Of a stretch of DNA of 64,000 nucleotides, positions 1-8,661 are shown one piece after another. The notes under the pieces were generated by a model that had not been told where the DNA came from, searched no databases, and saw only the letters and a program-made list of their open reading frames with translations. Both the position numbers and the translations under genes were made by a program. Source of the DNA: Pseudomonadota bacterium (lineage in GTDB: Bacteria; Pseudomonadota; Alphaproteobacteria; Reyranellales; Reyranellaceae). The first letter of the stretch is position 1, and each line of letters opens with the position of its first letter. The stretch lies in the NCBI GenBank assembly GCA_018240745.1, contig JAFEFF010000193.1, forward strand, positions 1-64,000. The letters run 5' to 3'.

Positions 1-127
1 CAGCCACCAGGCTGCCGCGCGGCCGGGGTCAAGGCCGAAGCCGCCGAAGGCGGGGGCGCGCAGCGCCAGCCTTGACGCCGGACGAGCGGCAGCCTACCCG
101 CTGCAACACGGTTGCTCCGTCGCGGAT

Positions 128-158
128 AGAGCATTTCACGCGAAGCGTGAAATGCTCT
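128..158. repeat. Perfect 14-bp hairpin in the leading intergenic region
   Basis: Two perfect 14-base arms (AGAGCATTTCACGC and its complement) flank a GAA loop. It may be a terminator for a gene left of the window, although no T-run follows, or a dispersed palindromic repeat. The first 127 bases hold no gene I can support. Confidence 0.6.
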
Positions 159-167
159 GACGCGCCA

Positions 168-189
168 CCTCCCCAGAAGACTGGGGAGG
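168..189. repeat. CCTCCCC...GGGGAGG intergenic hairpin
   Basis: Arms CCTCCCCAG and CTGGGGAGG enclose an AAGA loop, preceded by CGCGCCA. The same CGCGCCACCTCCCC...GGGAGG arrangement recurs beside metY near position 48185, so this is probably a dispersed palindromic repeat. It lies about 25 bases upstream of the mmsB start and could also shape its 5' untranslated region. Confidence 0.55.
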
Positions 190-213
190 GAAGCTTGTAG
201 AGGGAGCTAGCAA

Positions 214-1095
214 ATGGCGAAAATCGCCTTCATCGGTCTCGGTAACATGGGCGGCCCGATGGCCGCCAATCTCTGCAAGGCACAGCATCACGTGACGGCC
301 TTCGATCTCTCCGCGCCGGCAGTCGCGGCGGCGGTCGAGAAGGGCGCCCACAGGGCGGCGAGCGCCGCCGAGGCGGTGAAGGACGCCGAGATCGTCGTCA
401 CCATGCTGCCGGCCGGCAAGCATGTGCGCGAGGTTTACGAGAAGGACGTGCTGCCCAACGTCGCCAGGGGCGCGCTGCTGATCGACTGCTCGACGATCGA
501 CGTCGAGAGCGCACGCCATGTCGCGTCGGCGGCCAAGGCGAAGGGCTTCGAGATGATCGACGCGCCGGTGTCGGGCGGCGTCCGTGGCGCCACGGCGGGA
601 ACGCTCACCTTCATGGTCGGCGGACCGGAGGCGGCCTTCGCCAAGGCCAGGCCGATCCTCGACAAGATGGGCAAGAACATCGTCCATGCCGGCGAGAGCG
701 GCAGCGGGCAGGCGGCCAAGATCTGCAACAACATGATCCTCGGCATCTCCATGCTGGGCGTGTGCGAGGGCTTCATGCTGGGCAAGCGGCTGGGGCTCGA
801 TGCGCAGAAGCTGTTCAACGTGGTGTCGACCGCCTCCGGCTCGTGCTGGTCGCTGGTCAACTACTGCCCGGTGCCGGGCCCGGTGCCGACGTCGCCGGCC
901 AATCGCGACTACCAGGCGGGCTTCACCGCGGCGATGATGCTGAAGGACCTGCTGCTCGCGCAGCAGGCGTCGGCCGCGTCCGGCGCCGCGACGCCGATGG
1001 GTGCGGAGGCGGCGCAGCTCTTCAGCCTGTTCGTCAACGCCGGCAACGCGGCCAAGGACTTTTCCGGCATCATCAAGATGATCGACGGGAAATGA
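214..1095 (+). CDS. mmsB: 3-hydroxyisobutyrate dehydrogenase
   Basis: Cytosolic beta-hydroxyacid dehydrogenase expected to oxidise 3-hydroxyisobutyrate to methylmalonate semialdehyde with NAD in valine breakdown. The N-terminal Rossmann fold shows IGLGNMGGPMAANL (residues 7-20). The substrate signature DAPVSGG is at 116-122, and the catalytic lysine is Lys169 in GQAAKICNN. The length of 293 residues is usual for the family. Its TGA overlaps the ATG of the next gene by four bases, so the two are co-translated. The family also contains tartronate semialdehyde reductases and similar enzymes, so the exact substrate is less certain than the family. Confidence 0.88.
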   Translation: MAKIAFIGLGNMGGPMAANLCKAQHHVTAFDLSAPAVAAAVEKGAHRAASAAEAVKDAEIVVTMLPAGKHVREVYEKDVLPNVARGALLIDCSTIDVESARHVASAAKAKGFEMIDAPVSGGVRGATAGTLTFMVGGPEAAFAKARPILDKMGKNIVHAGESGSGQAAKICNNMILGISMLGVCEGFMLGKRLGLDAQKLFNVVSTASGSCWSLVNYCPVPGPVPTSPANRDYQAGFTAAMMLKDLLLAQQASAASGAATPMGAEAAQLFSLFVNAGNAAKDFSGIIKMIDGK

Positions 1096-1775
1096 TTACG
1101 CTGTACGACCTCGTCTTCGACAAGGACCTGCGCCCGAGCCCGTTCTGCTGGCGGACCAAGCTGGCGCTGAAGCACAAGGGCCTGACCTGGCGGGACGAGC
1201 CGTGCGGTTTCACCGACAAGCAGAAGATCGCTTTCGCCAACTCGCAGACCTATCCGGTGATCCATGACGCGACCAAGGTGGTGAAGGACAGCTGGACGAT
1301 CGCCCAGCACCTCGACGCGGCCTATCCCGACAAGCCGCTGCTGGCCGATCGCGCCTACGCCCACTTCGTGAACGGCTGGGCGGACACGGCGGTGAACGCC
1401 GCGATCTTTCCGGTGATCGTCGCCGACCTGGTCGATCGCGTGCGGCCGCAGGACAAGGCCTACATCGTCGAATCGCACGGCAAGCGGCTGGGCACGACCG
1501 ACTTCGCGAGCTTCCAGGCCAAGGCGCGGGAGAAGGGCGGCGTGGCCGCGTTCCGTGCCGCGCTCGAGCCGGCGCGCCGCGTGCTGAAGGACCAGAAGTT
1601 CCTGTCCGGCGACGCGCCGGCCTATCCCGACTACATTCTGTTCGGCAGCTTCCTGTGGCCGCGCACCTTGAGCCCGCTCGAGCTGCTGGAGAAGGACGAC
1701 GTCGTCCACGCCTGGCGCGAGCGCATGCTCGATCAGTTCGACGGCTTCGCCCGCAAGGCCCCGTCGGCGGCGTGA
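1092..1775 (+). CDS. Glutathione S-transferase family protein
   Basis: A 227-residue GST-fold protein. The N-terminal thioredoxin-like domain opens with ITLYDLVFDKDLRPSPFCWR, and the cis-proline region is QTYPVIHD (about residues 53-60) followed by DSWTIAQHLD. The C-terminal helical domain fills the rest. The start overlaps the mmsB stop (ATGA). It probably conjugates or reduces a small electrophile, or acts as a glutathione-dependent isomerase; the substrate is unknown. It resembles the ligE/fungal ure2-like branch more than housekeeping GSTs, but that is only an impression from motif spacing. Confidence 0.82.
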   Translation: MITLYDLVFDKDLRPSPFCWRTKLALKHKGLTWRDEPCGFTDKQKIAFANSQTYPVIHDATKVVKDSWTIAQHLDAAYPDKPLLADRAYAHFVNGWADTAVNAAIFPVIVADLVDRVRPQDKAYIVESHGKRLGTTDFASFQAKAREKGGVAAFRAALEPARRVLKDQKFLSGDAPAYPDYILFGSFLWPRTLSPLELLEKDDVVHAWRERMLDQFDGFARKAPSAA

Positions 1776-1851
1776 AACCGACGGGGTGAAAGCCAAACGG
1801 TCCGCTGGTAAGCTCCTTGCAACAAGCAAGCAAGAAGCAGGGAGAACAAGA

Positions 1852-2334
1852 ATGGCGGAAGCCCCATTTGACCCGGGCGCGCACCGTCTCGGGCCGACGC
1901 ACTGGTTCGAGGACCTGCGGGTCGGGCAAAGGTTCTACATAAATTCGCGGACCCAGACCGAAGCGCTGTTCGCGGCCTTCCAGCTCGCGAGCGGCGACAA
2001 TCACCCGATCCACTACGACCGCGAATACTGCAAGGCGCACGGCCATCGCGACCTGCTGGCGCACGGCCTGCAGGTGGCGATCCAGGGCGCGGCCGGCGCC
2101 GGGATATTCCCGCACATCATCGGTGACGCGCTGATCGGCTTCCTCGAGCAGTCGTCGCGGTTCCTGAAGCCGGTCTATTGTGGCGACACGCTCTATCCGA
2201 TGCTGGAAGTCAGCGAGGTGAAGGAGGGGCGGACCACCGGCACCGTCACCCTCCGGCTCACGATCCATAACCAGGAGGGCGTGCTGGTGTGCGATGGGCA
2301 ACACAAGTACCTTCTGAGGAAGCGGCCGATCTAG
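1852..2334 (+). CDS. MaoC-like hotdog dehydratase
   Basis: A 160-residue single-hotdog protein of the MaoC/(R)-specific enoyl-CoA hydratase family. The hydratase signature is visible as ASGDNHPIHYD (about residues 45-55), carrying the Asp/His pair that activates water, followed by HGHRDLLAHGLQV. It would hydrate or dehydrate a CoA thioester. The ATG was chosen because GGAGA lies seven bases upstream; an upstream in-frame extension has no ribosome-binding site. It sits with the valine-type dehydrogenase and GST genes in a forward run, consistent with acyl-CoA catabolism. Confidence 0.85.
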   Translation: MAEAPFDPGAHRLGPTHWFEDLRVGQRFYINSRTQTEALFAAFQLASGDNHPIHYDREYCKAHGHRDLLAHGLQVAIQGAAGAGIFPHIIGDALIGFLEQSSRFLKPVYCGDTLYPMLEVSEVKEGRTTGTVTLRLTIHNQEGVLVCDGQHKYLLRKRPI

Positions 2335-2345
2335 GGAGACTTTGC

Positions 2346-2630
2346 ATGCTCGGCGTCATCGCCAAACTCACCATCAAGCCCGGCACGAATGCCGATTTCG
2401 AAGCGACCATGAAGGCACTCCAGGCCAAGGTGCGGGCCGACGAGCCGGGCAACAAGCTCTATGCGCTGCACAAGACGGCCGACCCCACCGTTTACGTCAT
2501 GTTGGAGCGATATGACGACCAGGCCGCGCTCGACGCGCACCGGGCGGCGCCGCACTTCAAGGAGATTGGCCGCAAGCTCGGCGACTACCTCGCGGGGCGG
2601 CCCGACGTGCAGGTGATGCAGGAAGTCTGA
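2346..2630 (+). CDS. Antibiotic biosynthesis monooxygenase (ABM)-domain protein
   Basis: A 94-residue ferredoxin-like-fold protein of the ABM/YgiN type. It starts with MLGVIAKLTIKPG and has the typical DEPGNKLYALHK and MLERYDDQAALDAH motifs, ending with the APHFKEIG helix. Family members include cofactor-free quinol monooxygenases and small dimeric enzymes that often accompany catabolic operons. GGGAGA lies nine bases upstream of the ATG. It is separated from the MaoC gene by only 11 bases, so it is probably in the same transcript. The substrate cannot be predicted. Confidence 0.82.
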   Translation: MLGVIAKLTIKPGTNADFEATMKALQAKVRADEPGNKLYALHKTADPTVYVMLERYDDQAALDAHRAAPHFKEIGRKLGDYLAGRPDVQVMQEV

Positions 2631-2641
2631 CGAGACGATCC

Positions 2642-3709
2642 ATGGATGGAGTCGTTCATCGCCATACCAAGCCCGGCACCGCGCCGGGCACCCTGGCCGG
2701 GCGGGCGCCCGTGCCGGACGAGGCGCTCGACTTCACCCTGGTCGAGTACACGCAGGAGGACGTCGTAATCCTGCACAATGTCGAGGTCGACGAGTGCCGC
2801 TTCCATCTGGGCACGCCCGGCCGTACCTGGATCGACGTCGCCGGGCGGCCGTCTTCGGAGATGCTGCGCGACCTCGGCATGGCCTTCAACCTGCATCCGC
2901 TGGCGCTCGAGGACGTGTTCCACAGCAACCAGCGGGCCAAGCTCGATCTCTACGAGGGCCAGGGCTTCATCGTTCTGAACGATCCGTCCTACGAGGATGG
3001 CGAGATCGCTCTCCGCCAGGTCAGCATCTTCTTCGGCGAGAACTACGTCATCTCCTTCCACGACCAAAAGCACGACATCTTCAAGCCGGTCCGCGACCGG
3101 GTGCAGACTGCCGGCAGCCGGCTCCGGATGTTCGGCATCGACTATCTCGTGTACGCCCTGATCGATCTGGTCGTGGACCGCAAGTTCCCGCTGATCGAGA
3201 CCCTGGCCAGCCATCTCGAGGAGCTGGAGGACGAGGCGCTCGGCCATCCGACCAACGACACGCTCGGCCACATCCACCAGGCGCGGCGGGCGCTGGTGAC
3301 CTTCCATCGCCTCGAATGGGCGGAGCGCGAGGCCATCCTGCTGGTGATGCGGCCGGAGACGCCGTTCATCATGCCCGAGACGCGCACCTACCTGCGCGAC
3401 TGCTTCGACCATTCGGTCGGCCTGCTCGACCTGGTCGAGAGCTACCGCGAAATGTGCAACGGCCTGATGGAAATCTACCTGCTGCAGGCCTCGAACCGCA
3501 TGTCCGAAGTGATGAAGACCATGGCCGTGATCACGGTCTTCTTCCTGCCGCTCACCTTCCTCACCGGGCTCTACGGCATGAACTTCGACCGGGACAAGGG
3601 CAACATGCCCGAGCTCGGCTGGCAGTTCGGCTACGTGTTCTTCTGGTGCATCGCCCTCTCGGTCGTGGTCGGCCTCTACGTCTGGGTGAAGCGGAAGCGC
3701 TGGCTGTGA
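2642..3709 (+). CDS. corA: CorA-family magnesium/cobalt transporter
   Basis: Inner-membrane Mg2+/Co2+ channel of 355 residues. A large acidic cytoplasmic N-terminal domain is followed by a long stalk helix (about residues 240-290) and two C-terminal transmembrane helices. The first helix ends in the diagnostic YGMNF filter motif, and the second is followed by a basic tail (VKRKRW). Family members work as pentamers driven by membrane potential. The stop overlaps the GTG start of the next gene. Paralogues transporting zinc (ZntB) have the same architecture, so metal specificity is not certain. Confidence 0.92.
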   Translation: MDGVVHRHTKPGTAPGTLAGRAPVPDEALDFTLVEYTQEDVVILHNVEVDECRFHLGTPGRTWIDVAGRPSSEMLRDLGMAFNLHPLALEDVFHSNQRAKLDLYEGQGFIVLNDPSYEDGEIALRQVSIFFGENYVISFHDQKHDIFKPVRDRVQTAGSRLRMFGIDYLVYALIDLVVDRKFPLIETLASHLEELEDEALGHPTNDTLGHIHQARRALVTFHRLEWAEREAILLVMRPETPFIMPETRTYLRDCFDHSVGLLDLVESYREMCNGLMEIYLLQASNRMSEVMKTMAVITVFFLPLTFLTGLYGMNFDRDKGNMPELGWQFGYVFFWCIALSVVVGLYVWVKRKRWL

Positions 3710-4698
3710 GCGTCCATCGCATCTTCGGCTCGGAGCTCTCACCCTATTCGGTGAAGGTCCGGTCGTACTTCCGCTACAAGGGCCTGGCGCACGAATGGCT
3801 GCTGCGCTCGCCTGCCAACCAGGCCGAGTTCCAGAAATTCGCCAAGCTGCCGCTGGTCCCCCTGGTCGTGACGCCGGACGGCGTCGGCATCCAGGACTCC
3901 ACGCCGATCATCGAGACGTTCGAGGCGTCGTCGCCGGTGCTGCGGCCGGACGATCAGGCGCTCGCCTTCCTCTCGGCACTGATCGAGGAGTACGGCGACG
4001 AGTGGGGCAACAAGTGGATGTTCAGCTATCGCTGGGCCTACGTCCCCGACGCCTGGGCGACCGCCGAGCGCATCGCCCAGCAGATGGTGGGCGCCCAGGG
4101 CACGCTTGGCGTCGCGCAGGCCCGCGCCGCGGTCGCCGAGCGCATGACCGGGCGGCTGGGCTTCGTCGGCTCGAATGCGACCACGCGGCCGCTGATCGAG
4201 GCATCGTTCAAGCGGGCGCTCGAGATTCTCGACAAGCACTTGGCGTCCCGGCCGTACCTGTTGGGGGGCCGGCCGGCGATGGCCGACCTGGGCCTGTGGG
4301 CGCAGTTCTACGAAGCTGCGACCGATCCGACGCCCGGCGCGATCATGCGGGCCGCGGCCCCCAACGTCATGGCCTGGGTCCAGCGCATGCTGTCGCCCAA
4401 CGCGGAAGGGCCGTTCGAGGGCTGGTCGTCGCTGTCGGCGGGCTTGATGCCGCTGCTGACCGAAGAGGTCGGCCGGCTGTTCCTGCCCTGGTCGACCGCG
4501 AACGCCAAGGCGATTGCCGGGAACGAGAAGACCTTGACCGTGACTCTCGCGGGCGCCGAGGGGACGCAGGAGCCGCAGAAATACCACGCGCGCTCGCTGC
4601 AGGAGATCCGCCGCAAGTACGCCGCCGCCAGGAGCGCGGCGCTCGACGGGATTCTCGAGAAGGCAGGCTGCCTCAGCGTCCTGCGCAGTGGGGTTTAG
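3706..4698 (+). CDS. Glutathione S-transferase-like protein, extended C-terminus
   Basis: A 330-residue protein starting at a GTG that overlaps the corA stop (GTGA). The N-terminal thioredoxin-like domain has HRIFGSELSPYSVKVRSYFR and LPLVPLVVTPDG followed by IQDSTPIIE, typical of GSTs. The C-terminal helical domain carries PYLLGGRPAMADLGLW (about residues 184-199). It is about 100 residues longer than a classical GST because of a C-terminal extension after residue 240, where I recognise no domain. The function is probably glutathione-dependent, but the substrate is unknown. Confidence 0.8.
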   Translation: MSVHRIFGSELSPYSVKVRSYFRYKGLAHEWLLRSPANQAEFQKFAKLPLVPLVVTPDGVGIQDSTPIIETFEASSPVLRPDDQALAFLSALIEEYGDEWGNKWMFSYRWAYVPDAWATAERIAQQMVGAQGTLGVAQARAAVAERMTGRLGFVGSNATTRPLIEASFKRALEILDKHLASRPYLLGGRPAMADLGLWAQFYEAATDPTPGAIMRAAAPNVMAWVQRMLSPNAEGPFEGWSSLSAGLMPLLTEEVGRLFLPWSTANAKAIAGNEKTLTVTLAGAEGTQEPQKYHARSLQEIRRKYAAARSAALDGILEKAGCLSVLRSGV

Positions 4699-4786
4699 GC
4701 CGGGCTTTCAGGAACGCCGCGACGTCCCACGCTCCCTGGAGCGAGAGCTGCGGTTGCGTCGGATGGATTCTGCAGAAGCTGTAGGC

Positions 4787-5533
4787 TCATCCGAGCGAGG
4801 AGGCGATCAGGGTCAGGCCCGAGAGGCCGAGCAACACCAGGATGATGCGACGGAACTGCATCTCGTCGACGCGCCGAAAGAGACGCAGCCCGGTCTGCGC
4901 GCCGATCACCGTCACCGGCAGGACGATCGCGGCCCACAGGAAGAAGGTGCGGTCGAGGAAGCCGGCGACGGCGGCGGTGACGACCGAGAAGGCAAGGACG
5001 CTCATGTTGAAGGGTTGGGTGATGCCGCGCTGCGCCAGCATCGTCCAGCCGCGCAACTGGGTCCAGATCACGGGGATCGGGCCGCTGAGGCTCGCCATGC
5101 CGCCGAGCACGCCGCCGCCCAGTCCGGCGATGCCGTCGGCCAGACGGCCGCCGGACAGGATCACCGGCGGGCGCCGGACGAACGCCATCCACGAGCAGTA
5201 GAGGATCAGCAGCAGGCCGACGGCCGTCTTCAGCGGCTTGATCTCGACATGGCCGAGCAGGGCGGTACCGAGCGGCACGCCGATCAGGCCGCCGACGAGG
5301 AACGGCCATAGCCGCGACCAGATCAGGCCCTTCCAGATCCGGGGCAGCGACTGCACATGGCCGCACACCGAGCAGAGGGCGACGAGAGGAGCGGCGGTGG
5401 TCGGCGGCATGGCGTGCAGCCAGAAGCCGAGCGATACCAGTCCGTAACCGGTGCCGCTCAAGCCGTTGACGAAGCCTGCCGCCGCCGCGCCGGCGACGAC
5501 CAGCGCCATGTCGCCGAGCGGCGGCACCTCCAC
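4787..5533 (-). CDS. TauE/SafE-type sulfite exporter family membrane protein
   Basis: A polytopic inner-membrane protein of about 248 residues with alternating hydrophobic helices and glycine-rich repeats such as GFVNGLSGTGYGL near the start and ADGIAGLGGGVLGGMASLSG in the middle. This duplicated glycine-rich layout is typical of the TauE/SafE/YfcA anion exporters. The GTG start lies 17 bases after the gcdH stop with GAAGG upstream; an ATG eight codons further in (5509) is the alternative. It is probably co-transcribed with gcdH. The exported compound, perhaps a sulfonate- or organic-acid-type anion, is not evident. Confidence 0.82.
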   Translation of the reverse strand: MEVPPLGDMALVVAGAAAAGFVNGLSGTGYGLVSLGFWLHAMPPTTAAPLVALCSVCGHVQSLPRIWKGLIWSRLWPFLVGGLIGVPLGTALLGHVEIKPLKTAVGLLLILYCSWMAFVRRPPVILSGGRLADGIAGLGGGVLGGMASLSGPIPVIWTQLRGWTMLAQRGITQPFNMSVLAFSVVTAAVAGFLDRTFFLWAAIVLPVTVIGAQTGLRLFRRVDEMQFRRIILVLLGLSGLTLIASSLG

Positions 5534-5550
5534 GCGTTTACGCCTTCGCG

Positions 5551-6783
5551 TCAGCCTTGGGCGGTGAACGCCTGGATGCCGGTGATGGCGCGGCCGAGGA
5601 TCAGGGCGTGCACGTCGTGCGTGCCCTCGTAGGTGTTGACCGCCTCGAGGTTCATGGCGTGACGGATCACGTGGTATTCGTCCGACACGCCGTTGCCGCC
5701 GTGCATGTCGCGGGCGACGCGGGCGATATCGAGCGCCTTGCCGCAGTTGTTGCGCTTGATGATCGAGATCATTTCCGGCTGGGCATGGCCCTGGTCCTTG
5801 AGCCGGCCGACGCGCAGGCAGGCCTGCAGGCCGAGCGCGATCTCGGTCTGCATGTCGGCGAGCTTCTTCTGTATGAGCTGGTTGGCGGCGAGCGGCCGGC
5901 CGAACTGCTTGCGGTCGAGCGTATAGTTGCGCGCGCGCTTCCAGCAGAACTCCGCCGCGCCCATCGCGCCCCAGGCGATGCCGTAGCGGGCATTGTTGAG
6001 GCAGCCGAACGGTCCGCCGAGGCCCGAGACGTTGGGCAGCATGTTCTCGGCCGGCACGAACACGTCGTCGAGCATGATCGCGCCGGTCACCGAGGCGCGC
6101 AGCGAGAACTTGCCCTCGATCTTGGGCGTCTCGATGCCCTTCCAGGCGCGCTCGAGGATGAAGCCGCGGATCGCACCGCCGTCGAGCTTGGCCCAGATCA
6201 CCAGCACGTCGGCGATCGGCGAGTTGGTGATCCACATCTTCGAGCCCGAGACTTTGTAGCCGCCGGGCGCGGTGACGGCGCGGGTCTTCATGCTGCCGGG
6301 GTCGGAGCCGTGGTCGGGCTCGGTCAGCCCGAAGCAGCCCACCCATTCGCCGGTAGCGAGCTTGGGCAGGTACTTCATGCGCTGCTCTTCCGAGCCGTAG
6401 GCGTAGATCGGGTGCATGACCAGCGAGGACTGCACGCTCATCGCCGAGCGGTAACCCGAGTCGACGGCCTCGACCTCGCGTGCAACCAGGCCGTAGGTCG
6501 TGTAGTTGGCGGCGGCGCAGCCGTACTTCTCCGGCAGCGTCGAGCCGAGGAGGCCGAGCGCGCCCATCTCGTTCATGATCTCGCGGTCGAACTTCTCGTG
6601 GCGATTGGCCTCGATCACCCGCGGCATCAGCTTGTCCTGGCAGTAGTCGCGCGCGGCGTCGCGGATCGCGATCTCCTCCTCGGTGAGCTGGTCGTCGAGG
6701 AAGAACGGGTCCTCCCAGTCGAACGGCTTGGCGTCGGCGGCGATGCCGCGCGCGGCGCTCTTCATCGGGGTGGCGGTTGCCAT
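5551..6783 (-). CDS. gcdH: Glutaryl-CoA dehydrogenase
   Basis: A 410-residue FAD acyl-CoA dehydrogenase that oxidises and decarboxylates glutaryl-CoA to crotonyl-CoA in lysine, tryptophan and aromatic catabolism. [15 protein letters not shown] contains Arg112, equivalent to the arginine that binds the glutarate carboxylate and distinguishes this subfamily. The catalytic base is Glu386 in [25 protein letters not shown] is the FAD-binding signature. Electrons would pass to electron-transfer flavoprotein. No regulator is adjacent; the downstream TauE-type gene follows closely. Confidence 0.94.
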   Translation of the reverse strand: MATATPMKSAARGIAADAKPFDWEDPFFLDDQLTEEEIAIRDAARDYCQDKLMPRVIEANRHEKFDREIMNEMGALGLLGSTLPEKYGCAAANYTTYGLVAREVEAVDSGYRSAMSVQSSLVMHPIYAYGSEEQRMKYLPKLATGEWVGCFGLTEPDHGSDPGSMKTRAVTAPGGYKVSGSKMWITNSPIADVLVIWAKLDGGAIRGFILERAWKGIETPKIEGKFSLRASVTGAIMLDDVFVPAENMLPNVSGLGGPFGCLNNARYGIAWGAMGAAEFCWKRARNYTLDRKQFGRPLAANQLIQKKLADMQTEIALGLQACLRVGRLKDQGHAQPEMISIIKRNNCGKALDIARVARDMHGGNGVSDEYHVIRHAMNLEAVNTYEGTHDVHALILGRAITGIQAFTAQG

Positions 6784-6856
6784 GGCTGCTCCTGTTGCGT
6801 CCTTCGGCGCGTCTTATCAGGCAGCGCCGATCCCGCCAACCCGCACTCCGACGGGG

Positions 6857-7657
6857 TTAGACGCCCGTGTCCGCTCCTGCACGGCCCGTCAGGGTTCGGA
6901 AGATCTCCAGGCTGAGCTGGCCGAAGGGCTCCGAGGCGCGCAATTCGACGGTGCGCGGGCGGGGCAGCTCGATCCGCAGGTCGGCCGCAACACGGCCAGG
7001 GCGGGGCGACATCACGATCACCCGGTCGGACAGGAAGACCGCCTCGGGAATGGAATGGGTCACGAACAGCACCGTCTTGCGCTGCTCGCGAGCGAGGTCG
7101 CGCTCGCCCCAGATGCGCAACAGCTCGAGCGCCATGTCATCGCGCGTCATGGCATCGAGCGCGCCGAACGGCTCGTCCATCAGCAGGAGCGGCGGGTCGA
7201 GGAGCAGGGCGCGGCACAGCGAGGCACGCTGCTGCATGCCGCCCGACAGCTCGCGCGGCAGCTTGTCGGCGAAGCCGTGCAGACCGGCCATCTCCAGGAG
7301 CTCATGGGCGCGTGCCCAGTAGGCGCGCTTCTCCTTTCCGGCCAGTTCGGCCGGCAGGAGGATGTTGTCCAGGATGGTACGCCACTTCAGCAGGATCGGC
7401 GCCTGGAAGACCATGCCGACATCGGCAATCGGCTCGGTCACGCGCTGCCCTTCGACGACGACGTCACCGACCGTCGCCGGCCGCAGGCCCGCCACGATGC
7501 GCAGCAAGGTGGACTTGCCGCAGCCGCTCGGGCCGACCAGCGACACGAACTCGCCCGCGCCGACGGTGAGCGAGATGCCGGCGAGCGCCTCGACCGGGCC
7601 GCTCGCCGCCTCGTAGGTCATGCCGACCCGGGAGAGGTCGATCAGGGACTCCGCCAC
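6857..7657 (-). CDS. Nitrate/sulfonate/taurine-type ABC transporter ATP-binding protein
   Basis: A 266-residue ATPase subunit of a SsuB/TauB/ThiZ-like importer. Walker A is VGPSGCGKST (residues 41-50), the signature is LSGGMQQRA, and Walker B is LLLMDEPFGALD followed by FVTHSIPEAVFLSDR. The GTG start lies two bases after the stop of the binding-protein gene. It is the last gene of a three-gene importer operon (permease, binding protein, ATPase). The substrate could be an aminopyrimidine, sulfonate or aromatic acid; the sequence does not decide. Confidence 0.92.
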   Translation of the reverse strand: MAESLIDLSRVGMTYEAASGPVEALAGISLTVGAGEFVSLVGPSGCGKSTLLRIVAGLRPATVGDVVVEGQRVTEPIADVGMVFQAPILLKWRTILDNILLPAELAGKEKRAYWARAHELLEMAGLHGFADKLPRELSGGMQQRASLCRALLLDPPLLLMDEPFGALDAMTRDDMALELLRIWGERDLAREQRKTVLFVTHSIPEAVFLSDRVIVMSPRPGRVAADLRIELPRPRTVELRASEPFGQLSLEIFRTLTGRAGADTGV

Positions 7658-7659
7658 GA

Positions 7660-8646
7660 TTACTTCGGCACGTCGATCTTGGTGTAGAAGTCCTTGGTGT
7701 AGACGTCCTTGCACTCGACCTTCTTGGGCAGGCCCATGTAAGTGTTCACCAGGTCGACCGAGGCGCACATGCGCTTGTCGTCGATCGAGCCGATGCCGCC
7801 CTCCGCGTACTGCCTGGTCTTCATCAGGTCGAGGCCCATCATCATGTTGGCGGTCAGTGCGTCGACGTCGATCTCGGGCACGCGCTTCTTGAAGATCACC
7901 ATCGCCGCCTTCGGATCGGCCATGACGTCCCGCCAGCCCATGTAGGAGGCTTCGAGGAAGGCCTTCAGCTGCTTGGGCTTCTCCTTCATGGTCTTTTCGC
8001 TCGCCATGATCGACATCGAGTAGAGGTCGAAGCCGAAATCGGCCCACGGCATCATCTGGATGTTGCCCTTGCCGCCGGCCTTCTCGTAGAGCGGCAGGCC
8101 GGTCGTGTAGTCGCTGACGCCATCCATGCGCTTCTCGACGACAGCGGCGATCTTGGCGGCGGGCTCGATGTTGACCCACTTGACCTTGCTGGCGTCGACG
8201 CCGTTGGCCTTGGCGAAGGCCGGGAACATCTGGCGCTGCGCGTCGCCCGGCGGAGAGCCGAGCGTGGCGCCTTCGAGGTCCTTGGGCTTGACGAGCGGCT
8301 TGCTCTTGAGGCTGAAGATGTTGAGCGGCGTCTTGTCGAACACCATGCCGATGGTCTTCACGGTCGTGCCGCGCGCCTTCGAGGCGATCAGCACGGCGGC
8401 GTCGGCGAGGCCCGCGTCGGCGCGGCCGGTGTCGACCTTGGCGATGGAGTCGCCCGAGCCCTTGGAGTTCTCGAGGACCACGTCGAGGCCCTTGGCCTTG
8501 TAGTAGCCCTTGTCGAGCGCGACCCAGTAGGCGGCGTGGTCGCCGACCGGAAACCAGTTCAGCGCGAAGGTCCACTTCTCCTGCGCCGAGGCGCTGCCGG
8601 TCGCCGCGAGCAGCGCGGCGAGTGCGATCGATATTGTCCGATTCAT
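7660..8646 (-). CDS. NMT1/THI5-like periplasmic substrate-binding protein
   Basis: A 328-residue secreted solute receptor with signal peptide MNRTISIALAALLAATGSASA (cleavage near residue 22). The mature part begins with WTFALNWFPVGDHAAYWVALDKG, typical of the NMT1/THI5 fold, then GLDVVLENSKGSGDSIAKV and TLGSPPGDAQRQ. Such receptors feed SsuBC-like importers and bind pyrimidines, sulfonates, taurine or aromatic acids. It lies between the permease and ATPase genes. Divergence from the catabolic operon at 9495 suggests the imported compound may be what that operon breaks down; this is inference. Confidence 0.9.
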   Translation of the reverse strand: MNRTISIALAALLAATGSASAQEKWTFALNWFPVGDHAAYWVALDKGYYKAKGLDVVLENSKGSGDSIAKVDTGRADAGLADAAVLIASKARGTTVKTIGMVFDKTPLNIFSLKSKPLVKPKDLEGATLGSPPGDAQRQMFPAFAKANGVDASKVKWVNIEPAAKIAAVVEKRMDGVSDYTTGLPLYEKAGGKGNIQMMPWADFGFDLYSMSIMASEKTMKEKPKQLKAFLEASYMGWRDVMADPKAAMVIFKKRVPEIDVDALTANMMMGLDLMKTRQYAEGGIGSIDDKRMCASVDLVNTYMGLPKKVECKDVYTKDFYTKIDVPK

Positions 8647-8661
8647 TTCCAGTTCCTCCCT

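Noticed and set aside
4695-5366. Reverse-strand and forward-strand alternative frames over the TauE-type gene
   Set aside because: Only the frame ending at 4787 gives hydrophobic helices and family motifs; the others are arginine-rich shadows.
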